Positions 19,326 through 29,280 are shown, counted from the stretch's first letter. The stretch: DNA of 64,000 nucleotides from Mycolicibacterium sp. MU0050 (GCF_963378085.1 NZ_OY726395.1:1178001-1242000); one strand, 5' to 3'. A program made the numbers and translations. The notes: generated from the letters alone by a model not told the origin.

Positions 19326-19844
19326 TCACGCCGGGATGGCGGCCACCGGCATGACCACCGAACCCCGGCACGCGCCCGAGGCGATATCGGTGTGCCACAT
19401 CCCGCGCAAAGTGCCGTCGCTGTGCGGCGCGTAGTACGTGAACGAGCGGGCGGGGCTCCATTGCGACTCCGGGCTGTCCGCCGCGCATTGCCACACCCAG
19501 TCGTAGGTGGCCTTCCACTGCTGGCCGTCCCAGTTGTACCGCAACGGGTTGGGCACCGTCGGATTCGACGAGGCCGGGCCGTGCGTGGTCGCCACGCACG
19601 TACCGCCGGAACACGACGTCGAGACCACGAACACGGCGCCGAAGTCGGCCTCGCTCTGGCGCGCCGCGACGCTCGTGCCGCCCTTCTGCGAGGCGTACGT
19701 GACCATCGAATACTGCCCCGTCCACGGCCGCGGCGCGGCCTGTGCGGGCGACGCTGCGGTGACCACGACGGCGGCCACGGCGCCCACTGCGGTCCCCGCC
19801 ACGGCGTAACCGCGCGGCATGGCACGTGGACGACGGGCGGGCAT
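19326..19844 (-). CDS. Secreted mycobacterial protein with conserved Cys/Trp pattern
   Basis: The 172-aa product has a clear Sec signal peptide: MPARRPRAMPRGYA, hydrophobic core, and a predicted cut after AASPAQA near residue 36. The mature region has regularly spaced Trp and Cys residues (STSCSGGTCVATT, YNWDGQQW, DWVWQCA, GMWHTDIASGACRGSV). These are likely to form two disulfides outside the cytosol. I recall similar short exported proteins in many mycobacteria, without a known function. It is convergent with putB, and the stops are one base apart. Confidence 0.8.
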   Translation of the reverse strand: MPARRPRAMPRGYAVAGTAVGAVAAVVVTAASPAQAAPRPWTGQYSMVTYASQKGGTSVAARQSEADFGAVFVVSTSCSGGTCVATTHGPASSNPTVPNPLRYNWDGQQWKATYDWVWQCAADSPESQWSPARSFTYYAPHSDGTLRGMWHTDIASGACRGSVVMPVAAIPA

Positions 19845-20003
19845 GGCGAATCCTTGCTGATAGACGGACTATTCGCTCACCACGGTAGCCGCGCGAGGTG
19901 ACACGATAGGCCCGCGACCAAGCACTGCGCGCAGTTGTTATGGACTCGATGCCGGGACTTGGCCGGGCCTTGTCGCGGGCGTTGCCGCGCCGAGACCGAC
20001 CGG

Positions 20004-20546
20004 CTACCCGTCGTGGCCGGACAACAGCAGCAGCGTCCAGGCCGCCACTGACTGGGCGTCGGTGATGTCGCCACGGCGGATCATCGCCTCGACGTCGGCG
20101 CGGGCAAACCAGGCGCAGCGCATGTCCTGCTCTTCGGGCTCGCGCTCATGGTCACCCTCGGTGATGCCGGTGGCCAAGAAGACCCGGCCGCGTTGGCTGC
20201 TCATCCCGGCTGCGACGTCAAGCAGCCCCAACTCCACCATCGAGTCCGCGCGCAGACCCGTCTCCTCGCGCAACTCGCGGGCGGCGAGATCGAGCGGGGC
20301 CACCGTTGCCCCGCCCGGGGCGGCGCCCTGCGGGAACTCCCACCGCCGCAGGCCCAGCGGGTAGCGGTACTGCTCGACGAGCATGAACCGGTCCCGCTCC
20401 CGCGCGATCACCAACGCGTAGTCGGGTTTGTCGACCACCCCGTAGATGCCCGGGCTGCCGTCGGGCCGGCGGATCTGGTCTTCGCGCAGCGTCATCCAAT
20501 CGTTGCGGTACGCGGTTCGGCTGGACAGGCATTCGAAGGGATCCAC
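20004..20546 (-). CDS. Nudix hydrolase, ADP-ribose pyrophosphatase-like
   Basis: The 180-aa protein has a Nudix core with RELREETGL, which supplies the catalytic REXXEE glutamates. The first half of the box is altered: PQGAAPGGATVAPLDLAA lacks the usual upstream Glu. The N-terminal RNDWMTLREDQIRRPDG and LVEQYRYPLGLRRWEFPQG segments are those of ADP-ribose/NDP-sugar pyrophosphatases. The start is GTG at 20546, and a GATACT box 6 bases upstream suggests a leaderless mRNA. It shares a 29-bp divergent intergenic space with fadD36. Substrate is not predictable from sequence alone. Confidence 0.85.
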   Translation of the reverse strand: MDPFECLSSRTAYRNDWMTLREDQIRRPDGSPGIYGVVDKPDYALVIARERDRFMLVEQYRYPLGLRRWEFPQGAAPGGATVAPLDLAARELREETGLRADSMVELGLLDVAAGMSSQRGRVFLATGITEGDHEREPEEQDMRCAWFARADVEAMIRRGDITDAQSVAAWTLLLLSGHDG

Positions 20547-20575
20547 CCGGTCAGTATCGCGGTACCGTCACAAGC

Positions 20576-21994
20576 GTGTTGTTGGCCTCTCTGAACCCCG
20601 CCGCCGTCGCCGGTGGCGCCGATCTGTCCGACGCCGTGACCATCGGCGAAACCACGCTGAGCCGCAGCGACCTCGTCGGTGCGGCCACCTCGGTCGCCGA
20701 GCGGGTCGGTGGTGCCGCCCGGGTGGCGGTGCTGGCCACCCCGAGCGTCACCACGGTGCTCGCCGTCACGGGCTGCCTGATCGCGGGGGTGCCGTTCGTG
20801 CCGGTGCCCGCCGACGTCGGCGCCGCCGAGCGCGCCCACATCCTGAAGGACTCCGGCGCGCAGGCCTGGCTCGGCGAACTACCCGAGGACACCGGCGGAC
20901 TGCCGCATGTGCCGGTTCGGCTGCACGCCCGCTCCTGGCATCGCTACGCCGAACCGCATCCGGACACCCCGGCGTACGTCATGTACACCTCCGGCACCAC
21001 GGGTGCGCCCAAGGGCGTGCTGACCAGCCGGCGCGCCGTGGCCGCCGACATCGACGCGCTGGCCGCCGCCTGGCGGTGGACGCCCGAGGACACCCTGGTG
21101 CACGGTCTGCCGTTGTTCCACGTACACGGTCTGGTGCTGGGTCTGCTCGGGTCGCTGCGGATCGGTAACCGCTTCGTGCACACCGGCAAGCCAACCCCCG
21201 TCAACTACGCGCAGGCCGCGGAAAAGCACGGCGGCACTTTGTTTTTCGGTGTCCCCACGGTGTGGTCCAGGCTGGTCTCGGACGGTGCCGCGGCCGACGC
21301 GCTGCGGTCGGCAAGGCTGTTGGTGTCCGGCAGCGCCGCGTTGCCGGTGCCCGTGTTCGACCGGTTGGTGTCGCTGACCGGACACGCGCCCATCGAGCGG
21401 TACGGCAGCACCGAATCGTTGATCACGCTGAGCACTCGGGTCGACGGCGAGCGCCGGCCCGGCTGGGTGGGGCTACCGCTCGACGGGGTGCAGACCCGCC
21501 TGGTCGACGACGGCGGCGGCCCGGTGGGCCACGACGGGGAAACCATCGGCAAACTGCACGTGCGGGGGCCGATGCTCTTCGACGGCTACCTGAACCGGGC
21601 CGAGGCCACCGCCGAGGTGCTGGGCGAGGACGGCTGGTACCGCACCGGCGACGTCGCCGTCATCGACGACGGCGGCATGCACCGCATCGTCGGGCGGGAA
21701 TCGGTGGACCTGATCAAGACCGGCGGATACCGGGTCGGTGCCGGCGAGATCGAGACCGCGCTGCTCGGGCACCCCGGCGTCGACGAGGTGGCGGTCGTCG
21801 GCGTACCCGACGCCGATCTCGGTCAACGCATCGTCGCCTTCGTCGTCGGCGACACCGAGCCGGACGCCCTCATCGAGTATGTGGCCGAACAGCTTTCGGT
21901 GCACAAGCGCCCCCGCGAGGTGCGGCTGGTCACGGAGCTGCCGCGCAATGCGATGGGCAAGGTGCTCAAGAAGGAGCTGATGACAGGAGGTTGA
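20576..21994 (+). CDS. fadD36: Acyl-CoA synthetase FadD36
   Basis: This ANL-superfamily enzyme activates a carboxylic acid to its CoA thioester through an acyl-adenylate. The 472-aa protein matches M. tuberculosis FadD36 (Rv1193, 473 aa) in length and in recalled sequence. Motifs: MYTSGTTGAPKGV (P-loop), LPLFHVHGL, RYGSTES (A5), DGWYRTGDVAVID (A7), GRESVDLIKTGGYRVGAGEIE hinge, and the C-terminal catalytic lysine region GKVLKKEL. GTG start with TACCGT 7 bases upstream implies leaderless initiation. A malonyl- or short-chain preference has been suggested for this subgroup but is not proven by this sequence. Confidence 0.93.
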   Translation: MLLASLNPAAVAGGADLSDAVTIGETTLSRSDLVGAATSVAERVGGAARVAVLATPSVTTVLAVTGCLIAGVPFVPVPADVGAAERAHILKDSGAQAWLGELPEDTGGLPHVPVRLHARSWHRYAEPHPDTPAYVMYTSGTTGAPKGVLTSRRAVAADIDALAAAWRWTPEDTLVHGLPLFHVHGLVLGLLGSLRIGNRFVHTGKPTPVNYAQAAEKHGGTLFFGVPTVWSRLVSDGAAADALRSARLLVSGSAALPVPVFDRLVSLTGHAPIERYGSTESLITLSTRVDGERRPGWVGLPLDGVQTRLVDDGGGPVGHDGETIGKLHVRGPMLFDGYLNRAEATAEVLGEDGWYRTGDVAVIDDGGMHRIVGRESVDLIKTGGYRVGAGEIETALLGHPGVDEVAVVGVPDADLGQRIVAFVVGDTEPDALIEYVAEQLSVHKRPREVRLVTELPRNAMGKVLKKELMTGG

Positions 21995-21996
21995 GC

Positions 21997-22344
21997 ATGG
22001 CGTTGCGTTTTTCCGAGGTGTGCATCGATGCGGCGGACCCGCCGGCCCTGGCGCACTGGTGGTCGACGGCGCTGGGTTGGCCGACCGAGCCCACCGAGGA
22101 CGGCGACATCATCCTGAAGCCGCCGGGCGGCGCCGGGCCGCTGTGGGCGTTCTTGGCGGTGCCCGACGACAAGGTGGTCAAGAACCGGATCCACTTCGAC
22201 TTCGTGCCCGATGACCAGCAGGCCGAGGTCGACCGCCTGCTGGCCCTCGGCGCCCGGCGGGCGGATGTCGGCCAAGGTCAGGAGAGCTGGGTGGTACTCG
22301 CCGACCCCGAGGGCAACGAGTTCTGCATCCTCGCGGCCGAGTGA
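21997..22344 (+). CDS. VOC (glyoxalase/bleomycin resistance) superfamily protein
   Basis: This 115-aa protein has a vicinal-oxygen-chelate fold. It begins RFSEVCIDAADPPALAHWWSTALGW, has NRIHFDFVPDD in the middle, and ends VVLADPEGNEFCIL, the usual VOC closing strand. The ATG follows AGGAGG, which lies at the 3' end of fadD36, and starts 2 bp after its stop, so the two are co-transcribed. No specific substrate can be assigned. Single-domain VOC proteins act as dimers and include isomerases, dioxygenases and drug-binding proteins. Confidence 0.88.
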   Translation: MALRFSEVCIDAADPPALAHWWSTALGWPTEPTEDGDIILKPPGGAGPLWAFLAVPDDKVVKNRIHFDFVPDDQQAEVDRLLALGARRADVGQGQESWVVLADPEGNEFCILAAE

Positions 22345-22500
22345 GCCCCCGCGGGGGTGGACACCCCCTCACGAGCGGGGACAACCCCTCACGAATTAGT
22401 TCCCAAAACCGGCTTTCCACACGCGCTAACTCCGGCAGCCCCATCTGAACCCCTCAGCTAGAGGCTGTTGCATCCACCCCTTGAACCCAGGCCCGGAAAG
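22345..22500. other. Intergenic region between convergent genes
   Basis: No gene is seen. It holds GC-rich short palindromes just after the VOC stop (CCCCCGCGGGGG at 22347-22358) and two near-repeats of a GGGGACAACCCCTCACGA-like motif near 22358-22395. These may contribute to termination. Confidence 0.4.
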
Positions 22501-22522
22501 TGTACGTAGGTGGCCGCTCGTG
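22501..22522. repeat. Half-copy of the kgd-end repeat (family 4)
   Basis: TGTACGTAGGTGGCCGCTCG and the next two bases match 20 of 22 positions of the right arm of the hairpin at 63308-63329. The left arm is absent here. In both places the repeat lies 20-25 bp before an AAGCTCA that contains the stop codon of a leftward gene (dapD here, kgd there). Confidence 0.6.
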
Positions 22523-22545
22523 GAGTGGCTCGAGAAGACCCAAGC

Positions 22546-23487
22546 TCAGTTGGCGTGCAGGTCCGCGTTGAGGGTGATGCCGTGCCCACCGCGGGCGACC
22601 ACCTCGACGGCCCCGGACATCGAGTTGCGCCGGAACAGCATGTTGCTGGCGCCGGAGAGCGTGCGCGCCTTGACCCGCTTGTCGTCGGGGGTGGTGACCT
22701 TGGTGCCCGCCGTGATGTACAGCCCGGCTTCCACGACGCAGTCGTCGCCCAGCGAGATCCCCAGGCCGGAGTTGGCGCCCAGCAGGCAGCGCTTGCCCAC
22801 CGAGATGACCTCGCTGCCGCCGCCGGACAGGGTGCCCATGATGGAGGCGCCGCCGCCGATGTCGGAGCCGTCGTCGACCACCACGCCCGCCGAGATGCGC
22901 CCCTCCACCATGGAGGAGCCCAGCGTGCCGGCGTTGAAGTTGACGAACCCCTCGTGCATGACCGTGGTGCCGGCGGCCAGATGCGCGCCCAGGCGGACCC
23001 GGTCGGCGTCGGCGATGCGCACGCCGGACGGCAGGACGTAGTCGACCATCCGCGGGAACTTGTCGACGCCGTAGACCGTCACCGGACCGCGGCGGCGCAG
23101 CTTGGCGCGCACGGTCTCGAAACCCTCGACGGCGCAGGGGCCGTGGTTGGTCCACACGACGTTGGTGAGCAGCCCGAAGAAGCCCTCGGCATTGAGCTTG
23201 TGCGGAGCGACCAGGCGGTGCGAGAGCAGGTGCAGCCGCAGGTACACGTCGTGGGTGTCGACGGCCTTGGCGTCCAGGTCGGCGATCGTGGTCCGGACCA
23301 CCACCGTCTCGGTGCCGCGTTCTTCGTCGCGCCCGGCCAGCCCGACCAGGTCCGCCGGCGCGCCCTCGGGCGAGCGCTGCGTCCCGGTGGTGTCGAACGA
23401 TCCCAGTTCCGGTGCCGGGAACCAGGTGTCGAGAACCGACCCGTCGGCCGCCAGCGTTGCCAATCCAAAACCCGAAGCTCCAGTCAC
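22546..23487 (-). CDS. dapD: 2,3,4,5-tetrahydropyridine-2,6-dicarboxylate N-succinyltransferase
   Basis: DapD transfers succinyl from succinyl-CoA to tetrahydrodipicolinate, the entry to the succinylase branch of lysine/DAP synthesis. The 313-aa protein has an N-terminal alpha/beta domain ([31 protein letters not shown]). It then has a left-handed beta-helix of hexapeptide repeats (about 165-285; [53 protein letters not shown]). The GTG at 23487 lies 8 bases after a TAGCCT -10 box, so it is preferred to the longer frame. It is divergent from dapE. Confidence 0.95.
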   Translation of the reverse strand: MTGASGFGLATLAADGSVLDTWFPAPELGSFDTTGTQRSPEGAPADLVGLAGRDEERGTETVVVRTTIADLDAKAVDTHDVYLRLHLLSHRLVAPHKLNAEGFFGLLTNVVWTNHGPCAVEGFETVRAKLRRRGPVTVYGVDKFPRMVDYVLPSGVRIADADRVRLGAHLAAGTTVMHEGFVNFNAGTLGSSMVEGRISAGVVVDDGSDIGGGASIMGTLSGGGSEVISVGKRCLLGANSGLGISLGDDCVVEAGLYITAGTKVTTPDDKRVKARTLSGASNMLFRRNSMSGAVEVVARGGHGITLNADLHAN

Positions 23488-23588
23488 GGTGCTACAGGCT
23501 ACCGGGGCGGCCACGGACCGGGACGTGCCCGTCGCCCACCGTCACCACGCCCACGTGGCCGCACAGCGCTCCCGGATACCCTGGTCAG

Positions 23589-24674
23589 GTGCCTGACCTC
23601 CGCGTGGACCGCCTCGACCTGCATGCCGACCCCGTCGCCCTGACGGCGGCCCTGGTCGATATCCCGAGTGAATCGCGCGACGAGGCGCGCCTGGCCGACG
23701 CCGTCGAGGCCGCGCTGCGGGAACAGACGGAGGGCTTCGAGGTGATCCGCAACGGGGACGCGGTGCTCGCGCGCACCCAACGCGGACTGCCCAGCCGGGT
23801 CCTGCTGGCCGGTCACCTGGACACCGTCCCCATCGCCGACAACCTCCCCAGCCGCATCGACGGCGACCGGATGTACGGCTGCGGGACCTCCGACATGAAG
23901 TCCGGCGACGCGGTCTTCCTGCATCTGGCCGCGACCGTCACCGATCCCGCGCACGACCTGACGTTGGTGTTCTACGACTGCGAGGAAATCGAGGCCGCCG
24001 CCAACGGCCTGGGCCGCATCGAGCGGGAACTGTCGGACTGGCTGCGCGCCGATGTCGCCGTGTTGGGCGAGCCGACCGGCGGGTTCATCGAGGCCGGCTG
24101 TCAGGGCACGCTGCGCGTGGTGATCAGCGCCGACGGCACCCGCGCGCATTCGGCACGTTCCTGGATGGGTGACAACGCGATCCACAAGCTCGGCGCGGTG
24201 CTGGCGCGCCTCAGCGAGTATCAGCCCCGCCGGGTCGACATCGACGGATGCGAGTACCGCGAGGGACTCTCGGCCGTGCGGATCGACGGGGGAGTGGCCG
24301 GCAACGTCATCCCCGATGCGGCGGCGGTGACGGTGAACTTCCGCTTCGCCCCCGATCGCTCGCCGCAGCAGGCGCTCGATCACGTCCACGAGGTCTTCGC
24401 GGGCCTGCCGGTCAGCATCGAACTCACCGACTCGGCGGCCGGCGCCCTGCCGGGACTCGGCGAGCCGGCGGCGGCCGCCCTGGTCGCGGCGGCCGGCGGC
24501 CAGGTCCGGGCCAAGTACGGCTGGACCGATGTCTCCCGCTTCGCCGCGCTGGGCATCCCCGCCCTCAACTACGGACCCGGAGATCCCAACCTCGCCCACC
24601 GGCGCGACGAGAACGTCGAGATCGCGCAGATCACCTCCGTCACCGAGACGCTGCGGGCCTACCTGGCACGCTGA
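23589..24674 (+). CDS. dapE: Succinyl-diaminopimelate desuccinylase
   Basis: This M20-family di-zinc amidohydrolase releases succinate from N-succinyl-LL-DAP. The 361-aa protein shows [30 protein letters not shown] and LGEPTGG metal/catalytic motifs. A dimerisation insert (about 180-290) carries [18 protein letters not shown]. The GTG start is 6 bases after TACCCT, another leaderless pattern. dapD lies divergently 101 bp away, giving paired expression. The last 16 bases overlap the 3' end of the convergent ATPase gene. Confidence 0.95.
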   Translation: MPDLRVDRLDLHADPVALTAALVDIPSESRDEARLADAVEAALREQTEGFEVIRNGDAVLARTQRGLPSRVLLAGHLDTVPIADNLPSRIDGDRMYGCGTSDMKSGDAVFLHLAATVTDPAHDLTLVFYDCEEIEAAANGLGRIERELSDWLRADVAVLGEPTGGFIEAGCQGTLRVVISADGTRAHSARSWMGDNAIHKLGAVLARLSEYQPRRVDIDGCEYREGLSAVRIDGGVAGNVIPDAAAVTVNFRFAPDRSPQQALDHVHEVFAGLPVSIELTDSAAGALPGLGEPAAAALVAAAGGQVRAKYGWTDVSRFAALGIPALNYGPGDPNLAHRRDENVEIAQITSVTETLRAYLAR

Positions 24675-26680
24675 GCGGTCGCCTCCTCGGCCTCCCGCAG
24701 CGCCGCGCGGGCGACGGTGCAGTCGACGGTCGGCGCCAACCGCCGCAGCGGCGCGAGCGCCAACCCGTCGCCGAGCCGCACCGCGTCCCGCCAGCACAAC
24801 AGCGCCACCGCGAGCTGACCGGAGCGTTCGGCCATGCCGGCCGCCTGCCTTGCCGCCGTCACCGCCGCGTGCTCGTCGCGGCCGGCCGCCAGCCGCCAGG
24901 CCCGGGCGATCCCGAGCTCGGGGGCGAACAGCGCCGACTTGGTGCCGTGCCGGGATTCCGCCCGCGACAACGCCTTTGCGGCCTCGGCGAGGTGCCCCAG
25001 GCGTGCCAGGGCCGTCGCCGACAACATCAGCGACAGCGGACCCCACGAGTAGCCGGTGCGGTCCAATGCCGCCGAGGCCGGACCGAGCAGCGCCGCCGCG
25101 CCCTCAAAATCCCCGCGCGCCATCCGGACCTGGGCCAGCAGCACCTCGCCGATGGCCCGGCCGGGCTGCTGCAACTCGGCGAAGTCGGTGTACTGCTGGG
25201 CGATTCGCTCGGCGCCGTCGACGTCGTCGTTCATCAGCAGCGTGCTCGTCAGCGCGAGGCCCACGGTGAATCGCAACAGGCCCGGATGCTCGGCGCCGGC
25301 GGCGCGCCGGGCGAAGCCGTCCACGTCGGCAAGCCGCCCCAGCCGGGCCGAACTCAGGCTCGCCGCGCTGGCCGCCCACGCCACCGCCGTGTCCCCGGCG
25401 GTCGCGGCCCCCAGCACCTCGGTCGCGATCTGCAACGCCCGCTGCGGGTTTCCGGCGTTCATCGCGAAGGTTGCGGTCAAGGCGTCCAGCGTGACCCGGT
25501 CCTCGGCGGCGGTCAGGCGGCTGCGGGTGGTGTTGAGGAACGCCGTGGCCCGTTCCGGCGCCCCGAGCATCCAGAACTCGTTGGCGGCGCGGGGCAGCGC
25601 CCAGGCCAGCAGTTCGGACTCAGACAGCGCAGCCGGGTCGACGGCGGCGAGCACCTCGGCCGCCTCTCGACCGCGCCCCTGCCAGGCCAGGGCGTGTGCC
25701 AGCAGCAGCCTCGCGTCCAGCCGCGTCGACCGCGCCAGCGCCGAGCCGGCCAAGCGTTCGGCCAAGGGCAGGTCCCCCAGGCGCAGGGCCTCGCCGGCGG
25801 CGGACACGGTCTCGTCCACCGGGAGCGGATCCGCGCCGGCCAGCGCGAGCCCCGCGATGCGCAGCCGGTCGCTGGGGTGATCGCGGGCCCGCCGCCGCAG
25901 CGGTTCGATCAGCCGGCTGCGCAGTTCGCGGGCGTGGTCCTCGGGCAGCGCGTCCAGCGCCCGCTCGGCGAACCGCGGGTGGGCGGTGAACACCAGGGGC
26001 TCGGCGCCGACGATCTCGACCGCGCCGAGTTGCTCGGCCTCCCGAACCGCCTCGGCCGACGTCAGCTCCTGCAGGTCGGCCAGGGCGATCGGCTCCAGCA
26101 CGCAGAGCAGGTCCAAGACGTCGCGGGCCGGGCCGGGCAGGGCGTCGACGAACGCGTCGACGTCGTCGGATTCGGATGTGGCGCCCGCGGTTTCGACGTC
26201 CACCCGTTGCAGTAGGGCGTCCTCCCACAGCGCGCGGATGGTCGCCGGCGCGGTGTCGGCGCGCGCGGTCACGATCATCCGGGTGTTTCCGGCCAGCGCC
26301 AACTGGTAGGTCAGTGTCGCCGAGAGCGCGTCGAGCTGGTTGGCGTCGTCGACGATCAGCAGGTCCTCGGGGTCCGCGCGCAGCGAAAGGCGTGCGGCCC
26401 GTAGCAGGGCGGCGGGCTTGCCGAGCTCGGCGACCTCCACCAGCTGACTGAACGCGCCGAAGGGCACTGCCTGCTCGGTGGGGGTCGCGGTCACCCAACG
26501 CAACGTCGCCTGCGGGTGCGCCGCCGCGTACCGACGGGCGACCTGCCGCGCCAGGGTGGACTTGCCGATCCCGTCGGGGCCGGTCAGCACGGCCCCGGGC
26601 ACCGTCGTCAACGCGGCTTCCAGGCGTTCGAGCGCGTCGTCGTGGCGCGGCACGCTCCACTGCTTCGACACCGTGCGCAT
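24659..26680 (-). CDS. LuxR/MalT-like AAA+ ATPase without an HTH output domain
   Basis: The 673-aa protein has an N-terminal STAND-type NTPase domain: GPDGIGKST Walker A near 37-45, [11 protein letters not shown]alker B, and a sensor region with VTARADTAP. About 400 residues of TPR-like alpha-helical repeats rich in Ala/Leu/Glu/Arg follow. MalT/LuxR family proteins normally end in a LuxR helix-turn-helix; here the chain ends [12 protein letters not shown] with no such motif. It may be a signalling scaffold, or regulate through a partner. The ATG at 26680 is preferred to one 13 codons upstream, because the extra residues look non-coding. It resembles Rv1204c by position. Confidence 0.8.
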   Translation of the reverse strand: MRTVSKQWSVPRHDDALERLEAALTTVPGAVLTGPDGIGKSTLARQVARRYAAAHPQATLRWVTATPTEQAVPFGAFSQLVEVAELGKPAALLRAARLSLRADPEDLLIVDDANQLDALSATLTYQLALAGNTRMIVTARADTAPATIRALWEDALLQRVDVETAGATSESDDVDAFVDALPGPARDVLDLLCVLEPIALADLQELTSAEAVREAEQLGAVEIVGAEPLVFTAHPRFAERALDALPEDHARELRSRLIEPLRRRARDHPSDRLRIAGLALAGADPLPVDETVSAAGEALRLGDLPLAERLAGSALARSTRLDARLLLAHALAWQGRGREAAEVLAAVDPAALSESELLAWALPRAANEFWMLGAPERATAFLNTTRSRLTAAEDRVTLDALTATFAMNAGNPQRALQIATEVLGAATAGDTAVAWAASAASLSSARLGRLADVDGFARRAAGAEHPGLLRFTVGLALTSTLLMNDDVDGAERIAQQYTDFAELQQPGRAIGEVLLAQVRMARGDFEGAAALLGPASAALDRTGYSWGPLSLMLSATALARLGHLAEAAKALSRAESRHGTKSALFAPELGIARAWRLAAGRDEHAAVTAARQAAGMAERSGQLAVALLCWRDAVRLGDGLALAPLRRLAPTVDCTVARAALREAEEATAQRAR

Positions 26681-26732
26681 CTTATGGGTGAGGCCCCGCG
26701 CGCACCGGTGATCGGCCAAATACCCTCACGGT

Positions 26733-27305
26733 GTGCAACGTGAGTGGGCGGTCTGCGTGTATTGCGCGTCGGGACCCAGGCATCCGGAACTGTTGGCGCT
26801 GGCCGATCAGGTGGGGCGGGCCATCGCCGATCGGAACTGGGCCCTGGTCTCCGGCGGGGGCAACGTATCGGCGATGGGCGCGGTCGCCGAGGGGGCGCGG
26901 GCCCGCGGCGGCCGGACCATCGGGGTGATCCCCAAGGCGTTGGTACACCGGGAGGTCGCCGACGTGCACGCCGACGACCTGATCGTCACCGACACCATGC
27001 GGCAGCGCAAACAGGTCATGGAGGACCACGCCGACGCCTTCATCACGCTGCCCGGCGGGATCGGCACCATGGAGGAGATGTTCGAGACCTGGACCGCCGG
27101 GTCACTGGGGATGCACGACAAGCCGGTGGTGCTGCTCGATCCGAACGGCCACTACGACGGGCTGCTGTCCTGGCTGGAGGGCCTGGTGCCCGCCGGGTAC
27201 GTCGCGCAGCGAGCATTGGATCGGCTGCTGGTGGTCCGCGAGGTCGACGTCGCTCTGGATCTTTGTGCCCCCCGCTCGGTACCGCCGGTCACGCCCCGTG
27301 ATTAG
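26733..27305 (+). CDS. LOG-family phosphoribohydrolase
   Basis: This 190-aa protein belongs to the LOG (cytokinin riboside 5'-monophosphate phosphoribohydrolase) family, hydrolysing nucleoside monophosphates to base plus ribose 5-phosphate. The defining PGGIGTMEEMFE motif is near residues 108-119, and SGGGNVSAMG is near 42-51. It corresponds to Rv1205 by position. In M. tuberculosis the orthologue is a proteasome substrate whose accumulation yields toxic aldehydes from cytokinins; that is established for Mtb only. GTG start with TACCCT 6 bases upstream suggests a leaderless mRNA. fadD6 starts 10 bp downstream. Confidence 0.92.
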   Translation: MQREWAVCVYCASGPRHPELLALADQVGRAIADRNWALVSGGGNVSAMGAVAEGARARGGRTIGVIPKALVHREVADVHADDLIVTDTMRQRKQVMEDHADAFITLPGGIGTMEEMFETWTAGSLGMHDKPVVLLDPNGHYDGLLSWLEGLVPAGYVAQRALDRLLVVREVDVALDLCAPRSVPPVTPRD

Positions 27306-27315
27306 GCTGGGCGGC

Positions 27316-29097
27316 ATGTCAGCCACCGATACCCGGACATCCGTCGGCCTCCTCGACATCGTCAGCCAGGTGCCCGGCGTGGTGATGGACACCCCGTCCA
27401 TCCTGCGCGGTGTGACCACCGGCCTGCTCGCCCGTCCGACCTCGAAGACGTCGATCGGCAAGGTCTTTCAGGAACGCGCCCAGAAGTACGCCGACAACGT
27501 CTTCATCAGGTTCGGCGAGCAGCAGCTGACCTACCGGCAGGCGAACGAGACCGTCAACCGGTACGCGGCCGTGCTGGCGACCCGGGGCGTGGGGCACGGC
27601 GACGTCGTCGGGATCATGCTCCGCAACTCGCCCAACGCGGTGTTGCTGATGTTGGCCACCGTGAAATGCGGTGCCGTGGCAGGCATGCTGAACTTCCACC
27701 AGCGCGGCGACGTCCTCGAGCACAGCATCGGTCTGCTCGACGCCAAGGTGCTGGTGGCCGAGGACGATCTGCTCGACGCCGTCACCGATTCCGGCGTCCA
27801 GCTCGAATCCGGTGTCCTGGTGTCGATCTCGGAATTCGAGGGCCTGGCCGAGACCGCGCCGACCAACAATCCGGCTTCGGCGTCGGCGGTGCTGGCCAAG
27901 GATCCGGCCTTCTACATCTTCACCTCGGGAACCACCGGACACCCGAAGGCCAGTGTGATGACCCACCAGCGGTGGCTGCGCGCGCTCGCCATCTTCGGCG
28001 GGTTGGGGCTGCGTCTGACCAGTGACGACACCCTGTACAGCTGCCTCCCGCTCTATCACAACAACGCCCTGACGGTCGCGGTGTCCTCGGTGCTGAACGC
28101 GGGGGCGACGCTGGCGGTCGGCGAGAAGTTCTCCGCGTCGCGGTTCTGGGACGAGGTCGTCGCCTACGACGCGACCGCCTTCGTCTACATCGGGGAGCTG
28201 TGCCGGTACCTGCTCAACCAGCCCAAGAAGGCCACCGACCGCGGCCACAAGGTGCGAGTGGTCGCCGGCAACGGCTTGCGCCCGGAGATCTGGGACGAGT
28301 TCACCGAGCGGTTCGGCATCGACCGGGTTTGCGAGTTCTACTCGGCCAGCGAGGCCAACACGGCGTTCATCAACATCTTCAACCTGCCCAAGACCACCGG
28401 CATCTCGTTCATGCCGCTGGCCTACGTCGAGTACGACGCCGACACCGGGGAGCCCACCCGCGACGAGAACGGCCGGGTGCGCAAGGTGCCCCCGGGCGAG
28501 CCCGGCCTGTTGATCAGCCCGGTCAACCGGCTCTCGCCCTTCGACGGCTACACCGACAAGAAGGCCAGCGAGAAGAAGCTGATCAAGGACGCCTTCAAGA
28601 AGGGTGACGTCTGGTTCAACACCGGCGACGTGATGAACCCGCAGGGCATGGGCCACGCGTCGTTCGCCGACCGGTTGGGCGACACCTTCCGGTGGAAGGG
28701 CGAAAACGTGGCGACCACCGAGGTGGAGGCCGCCCTGACGGCCGATCCGCAGATCGAGGAGTGCACGGTCTTCGGCGTCGAGGTGCCCAACACCGGCGGC
28801 CGCGCCGGGATGGCCGCGGTCAAGCTCCGCGACGGCGCCGAGTTCGACGGCGTCGAGCTCGCCGAGACGCTTTACGACAAGCTGCCCGCCTATGCCGTGC
28901 CGCTGTTCGTTCGGGTGGTCGACGAGCTGGAGCAGACCACGACCTTCAAGAGCCGCAAGGTGGATCTGCGTGAGCAGGCCTACGGCGACGAGGTCACCGA
29001 CCCGCTGTACGTGCTGGCCGGCCGGCGTGAGGGGTATATCCCGTTCCACGACGAGTACCCGGAACAAGTCGCGGCCGGGCAGCGTCCGAAGGGCTGA
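27316..29097 (+). CDS. fadD6: Long-chain fatty acid-CoA ligase FadD6
   Basis: This ANL enzyme, FATP-like subgroup, activates long-chain fatty acids. It is 593 aa against ~597 in M. tuberculosis. Motifs: YIFTSGTTGHPKASVMTH, LPLYHNNAL, EFYSASEAN, GDVWFNTGDVM, FADRLGDTFRWKGENVATTEVE, and a C-terminal TTTFKSRKVDLREQ segment with the catalytic lysine. The N-terminus has a weakly amphipathic stretch that could associate with membrane. TAGGCT lies 7 bases before the ATG. The 3' end, including the stop codon, is part of a 58-bp tandem repeat. Confidence 0.93.
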   Translation: MSATDTRTSVGLLDIVSQVPGVVMDTPSILRGVTTGLLARPTSKTSIGKVFQERAQKYADNVFIRFGEQQLTYRQANETVNRYAAVLATRGVGHGDVVGIMLRNSPNAVLLMLATVKCGAVAGMLNFHQRGDVLEHSIGLLDAKVLVAEDDLLDAVTDSGVQLESGVLVSISEFEGLAETAPTNNPASASAVLAKDPAFYIFTSGTTGHPKASVMTHQRWLRALAIFGGLGLRLTSDDTLYSCLPLYHNNALTVAVSSVLNAGATLAVGEKFSASRFWDEVVAYDATAFVYIGELCRYLLNQPKKATDRGHKVRVVAGNGLRPEIWDEFTERFGIDRVCEFYSASEANTAFINIFNLPKTTGISFMPLAYVEYDADTGEPTRDENGRVRKVPPGEPGLLISPVNRLSPFDGYTDKKASEKKLIKDAFKKGDVWFNTGDVMNPQGMGHASFADRLGDTFRWKGENVATTEVEAALTADPQIEECTVFGVEVPNTGGRAGMAAVKLRDGAEFDGVELAETLYDKLPAYAVPLFVRVVDELEQTTTFKSRKVDLREQAYGDEVTDPLYVLAGRREGYIPFHDEYPEQVAAGQRPKG

Positions 29098-29213
29098 GGG
29101 ACGAAGCCCTGAAGGGGCGCTGCCCCGTCGAGCCCAGCAGCGTCCGAAGGGCTGAGGGACGAAGCCCTGAAGGGGCGCTGCCCCGTCGAGCCCAGCAGCG
29201 TCCGAAGGGCTGA
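29080..29213. repeat. 58-bp tandem repeat spanning the fadD6 stop codon (2.3 copies)
   Basis: Units start at 29080, 29138 and 29196 (partial, ~18 bp). Each begins CAGCGTCCGAAGGGCTGAGG and contains an AGGGCT/AGCCCT stem and a GGGGCGC..GCCCC stem. The first unit encodes the last five codons and stop of fadD6, so the terminator-like end of the gene has been duplicated in tandem. Confidence 0.85.
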
Positions 29214-29222
29214 GGCTACTGC

Positions 29223-29280
29223 GCGAGATTGCACACAGGGTTGTTCTCGGCCTCGGGGAGCAGTCCTGCGTGCAATCTCG
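29223..29280. repeat. Palindromic repeat, family 3 copy 1
   Basis: GAGATTGCACACAGG at the left pairs with CCTGCGTGCAATCTC at the right (14 of 15), separated by GTTGTTCTCGG and a GC-rich loop. It would form a long hairpin. It lies between convergent fadD6 and an alcohol dehydrogenase gene. Confidence 0.7.
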
